A DNA stretch of 34,952 nt from NCBI RefSeq assembly GCF_002979515.1, contig NZ_PCPA01000032.1, positions 1-34,952 of the forward strand, written 5' to 3'. The notes beneath the pieces were generated by a model that was not told the origin of the DNA, made no database searches, and worked only from the letters and a program-made list of their open reading frames with translations. This DNA comes from Microbacterium sp. MYb54. Its GTDB lineage: Bacteria > Actinomycetota > Actinomycetes > Actinomycetales > Microbacteriaceae. The translations under genes were made by a program, and so were the position numbers. Numbering within the stretch: the first letter of the stretch is position 1; each line of letters starts with the position of its first letter. This document shows, one piece after another, positions 22,420 to 29,306 of this stretch.

Positions 22420-23144
22420 GCGTCCTCTCCGGCGTTCGCACCGCGACTCCGCGCCACGTACACGGTGTTCGACGACATCCCACCTGTGACGGCATTCTCG
22501 AAGTCGACGACATGGGCGACGGCGTCGTCGAACACGGCGTTCAGCTCGACCATGAACTCCTGGTCGGGCGGGTCATCCGACCACAGGGCGAAGACGCCGT
22601 CGGTGGTCAGGTGAGCGTCGAGCGCACGCAGACCGGCTGCGTCGTACAGGTCGGCGTGCGTCGGGTCGAGCTGGTGGCGCGGCGAGTGGTCGACATCCAG
22701 GAGGATGGCCGAGTACCCGCGGTGTCCCTCTGCGGGCGCTGACCGCATGACGGCGAAGAAGTCGTCTTCGACCAGACTCGTGCGAGCGTCATCGACGAGT
22801 TCCGCCGACACGGGCAGCAGCTTGCGCTCGTGCCAGCCGATCACCGCGCCGAGTCGATCGATCACCGTGAGTGAGCTCACCCGCGGGTCGCGCAGTGCGG
22901 CGACGGCGGTGTATCCGAGTCCGAGTCCGCCAACAAGAACCGAGAGGTCGTCGCCGTCGACCGCGGCCAGGCCCAGATTCGCGAGCTCTTCCTCCGCCAC
23001 GGTGAACAGGCTCGACATGAGGTACTCGTCGCCGAGCTTGACCTCGTAGATCTCCTGGCCCACCGCCGGCTCCGTGCGCCTGCGCAGGGTGAGGTCACCG
23101 ATCGGGGTGGTCTGCCAGTCGAGTTCTTCGAACCGAGTGATCAC
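22416..23144 (-). CDS. spermidine synthase-like, SAM-fold methyltransferase/aminopropyltransferase relative
   Basis: A 242-residue Rossmann-fold protein. Motif I VLVGGLGLGYTAVAAL and the acidic strand ends VIDRLG and AILLDVDHSP match spermidine-synthase-like proteins, but the N-terminal beta-hairpin domain is reduced and the substrate-binding residues of true spermidine synthases are not evident. Actinobacterial relatives are of unknown function. A GTG start (23144) is used, with GGAGG about 9 nt upstream; it overlaps the lactonase start by 4 bp. Why it is coupled to a lactonase is unclear. Confidence 0.7.
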   Translation of the reverse strand: MITRFEELDWQTTPIGDLTLRRRTEPAVGQEIYEVKLGDEYLMSSLFTVAEEELANLGLAAVDGDDLSVLVGGLGLGYTAVAALRDPRVSSLTVIDRLGAVIGWHERKLLPVSAELVDDARTSLVEDDFFAVMRSAPAEGHRGYSAILLDVDHSPRHQLDPTHADLYDAAGLRALDAHLTTDGVFALWSDDPPDQEFMVELNAVFDDAVAHVVDFENAVTGGMSSNTVYVARSRGANAGEDA

Positions 23145-23215
23145 TGAAGCATGCCTCCGTCATTGTTCGCCCGAGTGGGCGGGGCGCGGGTGGGACCCGC
23201 GGGTGTGCTCGCGTG

Positions 23216-24097
23216 TCAGGACTGTTCGTCGCGGCGGGGGAGTCTGATCCGCTCGGGCTCAGGGGTGGTCGGCTCAGGTACGGCGGCCTCCGGCGTGGTG
23301 GGCCCCGAAGCAGCGGGCGCCGGAGCAGCAGAGGGCTGACCAACGGATGCCGCAGGCGTCGGGGGCGCTTGTGGGGCGGAGATCTCCCTGGCCACCTTGT
23401 TCTCGAGCACGGTGACGGCGTCGTCGGAGAGCAGGATGAGTCCGTCGAGCTCTTCGCGCACGCGCTTGTAGGCGACGTTGCGCTCAGCCTGTGTCGCCGA
23501 CTCGTCGACCGCGACCTTCAGCAGCTGCTGTGCACGATCGAGGCGCTTGCGCTCCGGCTCGGTGAAGGTCGAATCCCGCAGGCGCCTGGCATCCTTCTCG
23601 GCGATCTCGAACGCGACCGCGTAATCTCCGACGGCCTGCAGGTATTCGGTGACCTGCTGCTCCGACACCTTGGCGTCGGCGGAGGTCGGGCGCAGGGCAT
23701 CCGCCGTCCTCTTCGCGCGCAGGAAGGCGGCGGTCAGCGGCTGGCGCCCGTCGCTCATGGCGGGGAAGGCGATGAGCTTCGCGACGTCGAGTTCGTAGTC
23801 GAGCCAGCGGCCGGTGATCTCGTCGTGCTCGGTGAAGAGTCGTGCGACCAGATCGTTCGGGGCGACGGATGCCGTGGTGTCGACGACCGACGGCCCGCGG
23901 CGCTTGCCCTGCTGGGTCAGCGCACGTGCCTCGATCTCGGCGGTCTTCAGCTGGGCCTTGACCTTCAGCGTCTCGAGGCGTCGCTCGTGGCGGCGCTTGG
24001 AGCCCTGCTCCCACGCCTTCGCAGCCCCGCCGGCCATCCCCATGATCGGGAAGAGGAGCCACCAGTAGCTGCCCGCCCACTGCCAGAACTCTTGCAT
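23216..24097 (-). CDS. membrane-anchored coiled-coil protein of unknown function
   Basis: A 293-residue protein with one N-terminal membrane segment (about residues 5-24, WAGSYWWLLFPIMGMAGG). A basic stretch and a long, charged, helical region with heptad-like pattern follow (about 30-235: KRRHERRLETLKVKAQLKTAEIEARAL, later helices to about 230). The tail is Pro/Ala/Thr-rich and disordered (about 236-293). No catalytic motif is seen. It may be a scaffold or envelope-associated protein. It stands alone between the spermidine-synthase-like gene and the TetR-linked hydrolase operon, and no family is recognised. Confidence 0.7.
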   Translation of the reverse strand: MQEFWQWAGSYWWLLFPIMGMAGGAAKAWEQGSKRRHERRLETLKVKAQLKTAEIEARALTQQGKRRGPSVVDTTASVAPNDLVARLFTEHDEITGRWLDYELDVAKLIAFPAMSDGRQPLTAAFLRAKRTADALRPTSADAKVSEQQVTEYLQAVGDYAVAFEIAEKDARRLRDSTFTEPERKRLDRAQQLLKVAVDESATQAERNVAYKRVREELDGLILLSDDAVTVLENKVAREISAPQAPPTPAASVGQPSAAPAPAASGPTTPEAAVPEPTTPEPERIRLPRRDEQS

Positions 24098-24290
24098 GAT
24101 GCGTTCAGCCTACTTCTCGGTGGGCCCGCGCGAACTCCTTCTCGGTGTGCCGGTCGCTGTGCTGTCCCGCGGCCCCCGGTCCCCATCCTCCGGTCGCACT
24201 TTCTGTCGCTGCGGAGCGCGGGAGGAGACGGGAACTGCGACCGGAGCGCGGGGAACATCGCAGGGGTTCCGAAATTGCTGGTCATTGATA

Positions 24291-24309
24291 TAGTCAACGT
24301 TACTGACTT
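24291..24309. promoter_or_regulatory. 19-bp operator upstream of the dehalogenase-like/M20 operon
   Basis: TAGTCA-ACGTTAC-TGACTT, one base short of a perfect TAGTCA-N7-TGACTA inverted repeat. A -10-like TATAGT (24289-24294) overlaps its left arm. The start codon is 26 nt downstream. The remaining 238-bp gap holds no other clear feature. Confidence 0.7.
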
Positions 24310-24335
24310 GGATGCCGAGACCGGAGAGTTGGACG

Positions 24336-25211
24336 ATGATGACCACACCCCGCACGTCGATGATCGTGGACTGCGACGGCATCGGGATCGCTGCCGAGAT
24401 GCGCGGATCCGGGCCGGCCGTGCTGCTGCTGCACGGGTATCCGGAGACCAAGGCGATGTGGAACGACGTCGCCGAAGACCTGGCTCGCGAGCACACCGTC
24501 GTCGCGGCCGACCTGCGCGGCTACGGCGACTCTGCGAAGCCGCGCGATGCGAGCTATGCCAAGCGCGACATGGCCCATGACCAGGTCGTCCTCATGCGCG
24601 AGCTCGGTCACGACAGCTTCGCCGTGGTCGGTCATGACCGCGGCGGCCGGGTCGGTCACCGCCTGGCGCTTGATCATCCGGATGCCGTCACAGCGCTGGC
24701 CGTGCTCGACATCGTGCCGACGCTGCACATGTTCGAGAACGTCGACCGAGAGATGGCGACGGCGTACTTCCACTGGTTCTTCCTGGCGCGCGGCGACGGG
24801 ATGCCGGAGGCGCTGATCTCCGCCGACCGAGAGACCTGGCTGCGCAGTCGCTTCACCGGACGCCGCCACGACGGCGACGCGCTTCCCGATGCGTATGAGG
24901 AGTACCTCCGTTGCTTCGACGTCGACACCGTGCACGCCTCGGGCGCCGACTACCGCGCCGCCGCGGGGATCGACCTCGAGCACGACCGCACCGACCGCGA
25001 AGCCGGCCGCACCCTCGACATCCCCGTGCTCGCACTCTGGGGCGAACACAGCTATGTGGGCCGCAACTTCGACGTGCTCGCGACCTGGGCGCCGTATGCG
25101 TCCGGGGTCACCGGGGCATCGATCGACGCCGACCACTATCTCGCCGAGGAGGCGCCGCAGGCCACGGCCGCCGCCCTCCGCGCCTTTCTCACCATGGAGG
25201 TGACCGCATGA
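24336..25211 (+). CDS. alpha/beta hydrolase of the fluoroacetate dehalogenase group
   Basis: A 291-residue alpha/beta hydrolase. The nucleophile is Asp rather than Ser: GHDRGGR gives D101 with R102 and R105. The acid D125 (LAVLDIVP) and the base H267 (DADHYLAEEAP) complete the triad. H146-W147 (FHWFFLA) and Y206 (ADYRAAAGIDLEHD) occupy the positions that hold the fluoride ion in characterised fluoroacetate dehalogenases; offsets to the Burkholderia FA1 numbering as I recall it (D104, R105, R108, D128, H149, W150, Y212, H271) are 3-6 residues throughout. The enzyme should hydrolyse 2-haloacetates or related substrates, but relatives with this set can also be epoxide hydrolases or esterases. 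The start at 24336 has GGAGAG at 7 nt. It overlaps the M20 gene by 4 bp. Confidence 0.82.
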   Translation: MMTTPRTSMIVDCDGIGIAAEMRGSGPAVLLLHGYPETKAMWNDVAEDLAREHTVVAADLRGYGDSAKPRDASYAKRDMAHDQVVLMRELGHDSFAVVGHDRGGRVGHRLALDHPDAVTALAVLDIVPTLHMFENVDREMATAYFHWFFLARGDGMPEALISADRETWLRSRFTGRRHDGDALPDAYEEYLRCFDVDTVHASGADYRAAAGIDLEHDRTDREAGRTLDIPVLALWGEHSYVGRNFDVLATWAPYASGVTGASIDADHYLAEEAPQATAAALRAFLTMEVTA

Positions 25212-26308
25212 CCGCACGCTCACACGCGATCGAGCGTCTCGACGCGCTCGTCTCGCAGGAGACACCCACCGGGGATGCCGCAGCGCTCGCCGCCGCCCAG
25301 GAGCTGGTGCGGTCGTGGCTCGACCCCGTGGTGGGGGAGCCCGGCACGATCGAGACCGTAGACGGCGTCGATCACCTGCTCTGGCCGGGAGGTGCCGCCC
25401 CCTCGGTGCTGCTGCTCGGGCACCTCGACACGGTCTTCCCGAAGGGCACCATCGTCGATCGGCCGTTCCGCGTCGAGGGTGACATCGCGACCGGCCCAGG
25501 GGTCTTCGACATGAAGGCGGGCATCGTGATCATGGCCGCAGCCCTCGCCCGCGTGGCACACCCCGGCGAGGTGGCGGTGTTGTTGACGAGCGACGAAGAG
25601 GTGGGTTCGCTGACCTCGCGCGCTCTGATCGAGCGGGAGGCCGCGCGTGCCGGCGCGGTGCTGGTGCTGGAGCCGAGCCTCGACGGTGCGTTGAAGATCG
25701 CCCGCCGCGGCGGCAGTATCTACCGGGTCGAGCTCACCGGTCGCGCGGCTCACGCCGGACTCGAGCCGTGGAAGGGTCGCAGCGCCCTCATCGAGCTCGC
25801 GCACCACGTGCTGGCCCTGCCCGAGCTCGCCGACGATGAGCGCGGCACCACCGTGAGCCCGACCGTCGCTCGCGCGGGCACCGTGACGAACGTGATCCCC
25901 GAGCACGCCGAGGTGCGCGTCGACGTGCGCGCCTGGACGCTCGGCGAGCTGGAGCGAGTGGATGCCGAGATGCAGCGCCTCGATCCGCACACCGAGGGCG
26001 TGAGCGTGGAGGTCATCGGCGGCATCAACCGTCCGCCGATGGAGGAGAGCGCCTCGGCTGAGCTGCTGGCCTGTGCACGACTCGTCGCGGAACGGCTCGG
26101 TCATCCCGAGGTCGAAGCCGTTTCGGCGGGAGGCGCCTCGGACGGCAACTTCACCGCTGCCGTCGGTGCTCGCACGCTCGACGGACTCGGACCCCGTGGG
26201 GCCGGCGCCCACGCCGACCACGAGTGGGTGTCGGTGGACTCGATGCTCGAGCGGATCGACCTGCTCACCGGGATGCTCGACGAGCTGGCTGCCGCCCGCG
26301 TGCGTTGA
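25208..26308 (+). CDS. M20 family metallopeptidase, carboxypeptidase G2-like
   Basis: A 366-residue cytoplasmic zinc hydrolase. Ligands follow the CPG2 pattern: H72 (LLGHLDTVFP, with D74), D101 (GPGVFDMKAG), the general base E130 and ligand E131 (TSDEEVGS) or E155, and H335 (GAHADHEW). The lid/dimerisation domain is at about 165-275. The family removes C-terminal glutamate or other amino acids from amides and N-acyl amino acids. It starts in an ATGA overlap with the dehalogenase-like gene, so the two are translated together, and it shares the 19-bp operator with the peptidase and transporter operons downstream. An amide or peptide conjugate is the probable substrate. Confidence 0.88.
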   Translation: MTARSHAIERLDALVSQETPTGDAAALAAAQELVRSWLDPVVGEPGTIETVDGVDHLLWPGGAAPSVLLLGHLDTVFPKGTIVDRPFRVEGDIATGPGVFDMKAGIVIMAAALARVAHPGEVAVLLTSDEEVGSLTSRALIEREAARAGAVLVLEPSLDGALKIARRGGSIYRVELTGRAAHAGLEPWKGRSALIELAHHVLALPELADDERGTTVSPTVARAGTVTNVIPEHAEVRVDVRAWTLGELERVDAEMQRLDPHTEGVSVEVIGGINRPPMEESASAELLACARLVAERLGHPEVEAVSAGGASDGNFTAAVGARTLDGLGPRGAGAHADHEWVSVDSMLERIDLLTGMLDELAAARVR

Positions 26309-26326
26309 GGCGCGTGCCACCGATCT

Positions 26327-26400
26327 CGTCGGGAGGAGTTCTCCCTGTTGGGCGGACTCCTGACCGAGATTCCTCCGCCCGAGGGCGAGTTCTCCGCCCG
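26327..26400. repeat. degenerate GGGAGGAG/CTCC post-stop repeat
   Basis: Located just after the M20 stop. It shows the same alternating GGGAGGAG, CTCC, GGGCGGACTCC, CCTCCGCCC pattern as the elements at 15504, 17715 and 18221, and can fold into similar hairpins. Probably of the same family, strongly diverged. Confidence 0.4.
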
Positions 26401-26401
26401 A

Positions 26402-26458
26402 CGGGGCGCGGGCTCAGGCCCGGGGCGCGGGCTCAGGCCCGGGGCACGAGCTCAGGCG
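26402..26458. repeat. 19-bp tandem repeat, three units
   Basis: CGGGGCGCGGGCTCAGGCC occurs twice exactly and a third time with three changes. The third unit runs over the stop codon and last residues of the convergent TetR gene. Confidence 0.8.
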
Positions 26459-27171
26459 CCGGGGGCGTGGCGGGCGATGCTCTCCAGCAGCAGGTCGAGT
26501 GCGGTCTCCCAAGCGCGCGGATCCCGCACGTCGGGGAGCTTCTCCCCGGCCCAGGCGATCTCGGGGAACTCGTCGGCATCGATCTTGCGCAGGTCCATCT
26601 GCCAGGTGAGCTCGTCGGCGTCCTGCACGTCGTCGGGGAGGGCGGTGAGGGCTGCCTGGATGCTCGATGCCGAGCGGATCAGCTGGCCGAGCGCCCGCGC
26701 ATAGAGCGTCGCCTGCTCGCGGTCGAAGCCGCCGCGGCGCAGTGCGCCGATCGAGTACTCCATCGACGAGAGGTCGGTGGGTCGGCGCAGCGCCATCTGC
26801 AGGGCGAACTCGGGATAGCGCATGTAGTGGCTGTGGATCAGGTGCGCCTGCGTGCGCAGGTCGGCGAGCCAGTCGTCGGTGCGCACCATGGCACCGCTGT
26901 ATGAGCGGGCGCGGAGGGTGTCGATGAGCGCGAGGAGCAGCTCGTCCTTGTCGCGGAAGTGCCGATAGATCGACGTCGGGTGCGCACCGAGCTCTTCGCC
27001 GATCGCCTGGAACGTGAGGCGGTCGAGGCCGTCGCGCTCTACGACCCGGTCTGCTGCCGCGACGATGATGTCGCGACTGAGCGAGTCGCGCGCTCGCCGG
27101 GGACGTGCAGTCGTGGTGCTCTTCGCGCGGGTGGGCGTCTTCGCCGATTCCGCGGACTTCCGAGTCGCCAT
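26452..27171 (-). CDS. TetR/AcrR family transcriptional regulator
   Basis: A 239-residue regulator. A basic, disordered N-terminal extension (1-30) precedes the TetR DNA-binding domain with LTFQAIGEELGAHPTSIYRHFRDKDELL (about 52-79). The C-terminal ligand domain is helical, of the TetR_C type. The ATG at 27171 has GGAGG about 7 nt upstream. It is divergent from the S9 peptidase gene, and the 169-bp gap contains one 19-bp TAGTCA-N7-TGACTA-type site; the same motif occurs before the dehalogenase-like operon and before the ABC transporter. It is the only TetR gene in the window and the best candidate to bind these sites. The inducer would be a peptide, an amide or their product; unknown. Confidence 0.88.
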   Translation of the reverse strand: MATRKSAESAKTPTRAKSTTTARPRRARDSLSRDIIVAAADRVVERDGLDRLTFQAIGEELGAHPTSIYRHFRDKDELLLALIDTLRARSYSGAMVRTDDWLADLRTQAHLIHSHYMRYPEFALQMALRRPTDLSSMEYSIGALRRGGFDREQATLYARALGQLIRSASSIQAALTALPDDVQDADELTWQMDLRKIDADEFPEIAWAGEKLPDVRDPRAWETALDLLLESIARHAPGA

Positions 27172-27302
27172 CGAGTTCCTCCGTTCGCTCTCGTCACCGA
27201 GATCGGTCACGCAGACATCACGGTACCCCACGGTCGTCAGGCGGCCAGTCAGTCTCATCGACAATGGGCGAAACACTGTCCAAGCACTCGTAGCCAGTGT
27301 TA

Positions 27303-27321
27303 TAGTCAACGCCATTGGCGA
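27303..27321. promoter_or_regulatory. 19-bp operator upstream of the S9 peptidase
   Basis: TAGTCA-ACGCCAT-TGGCGA: the left arm and the AC-G spacer bases are as in the other copies, the right arm is degenerate. A -10-like TATAGT (27301-27306) overlaps the left arm, exactly as at 24289. Confidence 0.62.
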
Positions 27322-27340
27322 TGACGAGGAGAGAGCAAGG

Positions 27341-29200
27341 ATGCTGCACACCCCGGAAGAATCCACGACCGAGACGCTCGACGAGCGGTTCGCGGCTCCG
27401 TACCTCCTGACCGTGCGGCCGACTGCCGGCGCGGTCGATCTCGCGCTCGTCGTCGAGAACCATCCCGATGGTGCTCGCGGACGCGTCTGGCATGCCCCGG
27501 ATGCTCCCGCTGAGCTGCTGCCGTTCGACGTGAGCACGGGCGCGATAGTCACGACCGACGGGCGCTGGGTCGTCGACCTCGACGACGGTGGCGGCTCCGA
27601 GGTGGGCGTCCTCGTCGCGACTTCGGTCGACGGCTCCGAGCGCGTCGAGCTCACGCCAGGACGCGAGGCGTATGTGCTGCGGGGCCTCGCGATGTCATAC
27701 GACGGCTCTGCCCTCGTGGCCACCGTCGTCGATGAAGAGGGTTTCCACGTGCTGGTCATCCCCGCAGCCCCCTGGGGTGAGCCGCGGGTCATCTACTCGA
27801 ACCCCGTGGAGGCCTGGTTCGGCCTGCCCGCAGCCGACGCCTCGCTCGTCTCGATAGACACGACCGACCACAATCCCGGCATCCGTCGCCCCCTGATCAC
27901 GGTGGTGGATGGCATGACGGGTGACACCGTCGCCACCCTCGACGACCTTCCCGCCGGCCCCGTCCGCGCCGTGCGCTTCTCGCCGGTCGCAGGAGATGAC
28001 CGACTCTTGCTCAACACCGAGCGGAGCGGCTTCTCGCGCCCGGCCGTCTGGCATCCGCGCACCGGTGAACGGCGCGACTTCGATCTGGCCGACCTCTCCG
28101 GAGAGGTGATCGCCCTCGACTGGAATGCCGAAGGTGGCCGCATCCTCGCCCTGCACGTCGACGGCGGCATCCAGCACCTGCTCGAGCTCGACGAGTCCGA
28201 CGGTTCGGTGCGCGCGGTGCTCGATGGCGGGAGCTTCGCGGAGCCGGATATCGCGAACCTGCACCCGTTCTACTGGACGTCGTACTACGCACCGGACGGC
28301 GCTGTCCGCGCCCTGCGGTCGAGCTGGGATGTTCCCCTGCAGGTGACCGAGGTCGACGCCGACGGCACGGAGACGGTGCTGATCGAGCCCGCTGACGTAC
28401 CGCCGGGGCAGCCGCTCACGTCGGCCCTCGTCACGAGCGCCGACGGCACCAGGGTGCAGCTGTGGTCGGGGCGTCCCGCGGGGCGCGAGCCGCTCGGCAC
28501 GGTGCTCGAGATCCACGGCGGACCGATGCTCGTGGCCGTCGATCACTACAACCCCTCGGCCCAGGCCTGGCTCGATGCCGGCTTCGCATATGCCTCGCTG
28601 AACTACCGAGGTTCCGTGACGTTCGGCCGCGCCTTCCGTGAGGGCTTCTGGAATGCCGGGGGCGACCGCGAGATCGAAGACGTCGCGGCAGCGATCGCCT
28701 GGCTGAGGGAGCAGGGTCTCGCTGACCCCGCGACGACCTTCATCACCGGAGCCTCGTACGGCGGGCACATGACGCTGCTGAGCGTCGGGCGGCTCCCCGA
28801 GCTGTTCGCCGGCGGGCTCGCGCACGTCGCGGTCGCGGACTGGTCGGCGACGATCGAGGCCATGAATCCCGCGGTACGCACGGTATGGAGTTCGTGGGTT
28901 CCCCCGGAGCTCGTCGAGCGCTTCTCCGCCATCTCCTATCTCGACGACGTCACGGCATCCGTGTGGATCAACCAGGGCTCGATCGACACCCGCACGCCCG
29001 TGGTCGGCGTGCAGGGCTACGTCGACCGCCTGCGCGCCGACGGAGGCGACGTCGTGCTCGACATCTTCGAGGGCGGACACGAGCCGACGGGTCTGAACGG
29101 GGCCGTCCACGACCAGCGTCGCATGCACGAACTGGCGCTCCGGACGCTGGCCGGCGAGCGTTGGGACGCCACTGATCTCGTCACTAGTCACGAACATTGA
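27341..29200 (+). CDS. S9 family serine peptidase (prolyl oligopeptidase/acylaminoacyl peptidase type)
   Basis: A 619-residue cytoplasmic peptidase. Residues 1-350 form a WD-like beta-propeller (repeats around DGRWVVDL, DRLLLNTE, GGRILALH). The alpha/beta hydrolase domain (about 370-619) has the oxyanion region EIHGGPM, nucleophile S472 in GASYGG, D549 in GSIDTRTPV and H580 in EGGHEP. It cleaves short peptides or removes acylated N-terminal residues, the propeller excluding large proteins. An AGGAG-rich leader precedes the ATG. The operator at 27303 and the divergent TetR gene suggest induction together with the oligopeptide transporter that follows. The gene's stop codon lies inside the next operator. 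Confidence 0.9.
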   Translation: MLHTPEESTTETLDERFAAPYLLTVRPTAGAVDLALVVENHPDGARGRVWHAPDAPAELLPFDVSTGAIVTTDGRWVVDLDDGGGSEVGVLVATSVDGSERVELTPGREAYVLRGLAMSYDGSALVATVVDEEGFHVLVIPAAPWGEPRVIYSNPVEAWFGLPAADASLVSIDTTDHNPGIRRPLITVVDGMTGDTVATLDDLPAGPVRAVRFSPVAGDDRLLLNTERSGFSRPAVWHPRTGERRDFDLADLSGEVIALDWNAEGGRILALHVDGGIQHLLELDESDGSVRAVLDGGSFAEPDIANLHPFYWTSYYAPDGAVRALRSSWDVPLQVTEVDADGTETVLIEPADVPPGQPLTSALVTSADGTRVQLWSGRPAGREPLGTVLEIHGGPMLVAVDHYNPSAQAWLDAGFAYASLNYRGSVTFGRAFREGFWNAGGDREIEDVAAAIAWLREQGLADPATTFITGASYGGHMTLLSVGRLPELFAGGLAHVAVADWSATIEAMNPAVRTVWSSWVPPELVERFSAISYLDDVTASVWINQGSIDTRTPVVGVQGYVDRLRADGGDVVLDIFEGGHEPTGLNGAVHDQRRMHELALRTLAGERWDATDLVTSHEH

Positions 29201-29203
29201 CTA
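29185..29203. promoter_or_regulatory. 19-bp operator upstream of the oligopeptide transporter
   Basis: TAGTCA-CGAACAT-TGACTA, a perfect 6-bp inverted repeat with 7-nt spacer, overlapping the S9 stop codon (29198-29200). A -10-like TAAAGT (29202-29207) overlaps the right arm. Confidence 0.75.
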
Positions 29204-29209
29204 AAGTGC

Positions 29210-29238
29210 TTGCTATCTCTCCCGGTCAGTTCTAGAGT
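29210..29238 (+). promoter_or_regulatory. candidate promoter of the oligopeptide transporter operon
   Basis: TTGCTA (29210-29215), 17-bp spacer, TAGAGT (29233-29238). It would give a leader of about 60 nt to the ATG at 29307. An alternative -10 is TAAAGT at 29202, inside the operator. Confidence 0.45.
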
Positions 29239-29306
29239 CAGACCACTACCCGCACGACAGCACGTTCGCACTGTCCCTCAGTCGCACGATCACTGGAGAT
29301 CCGTCC

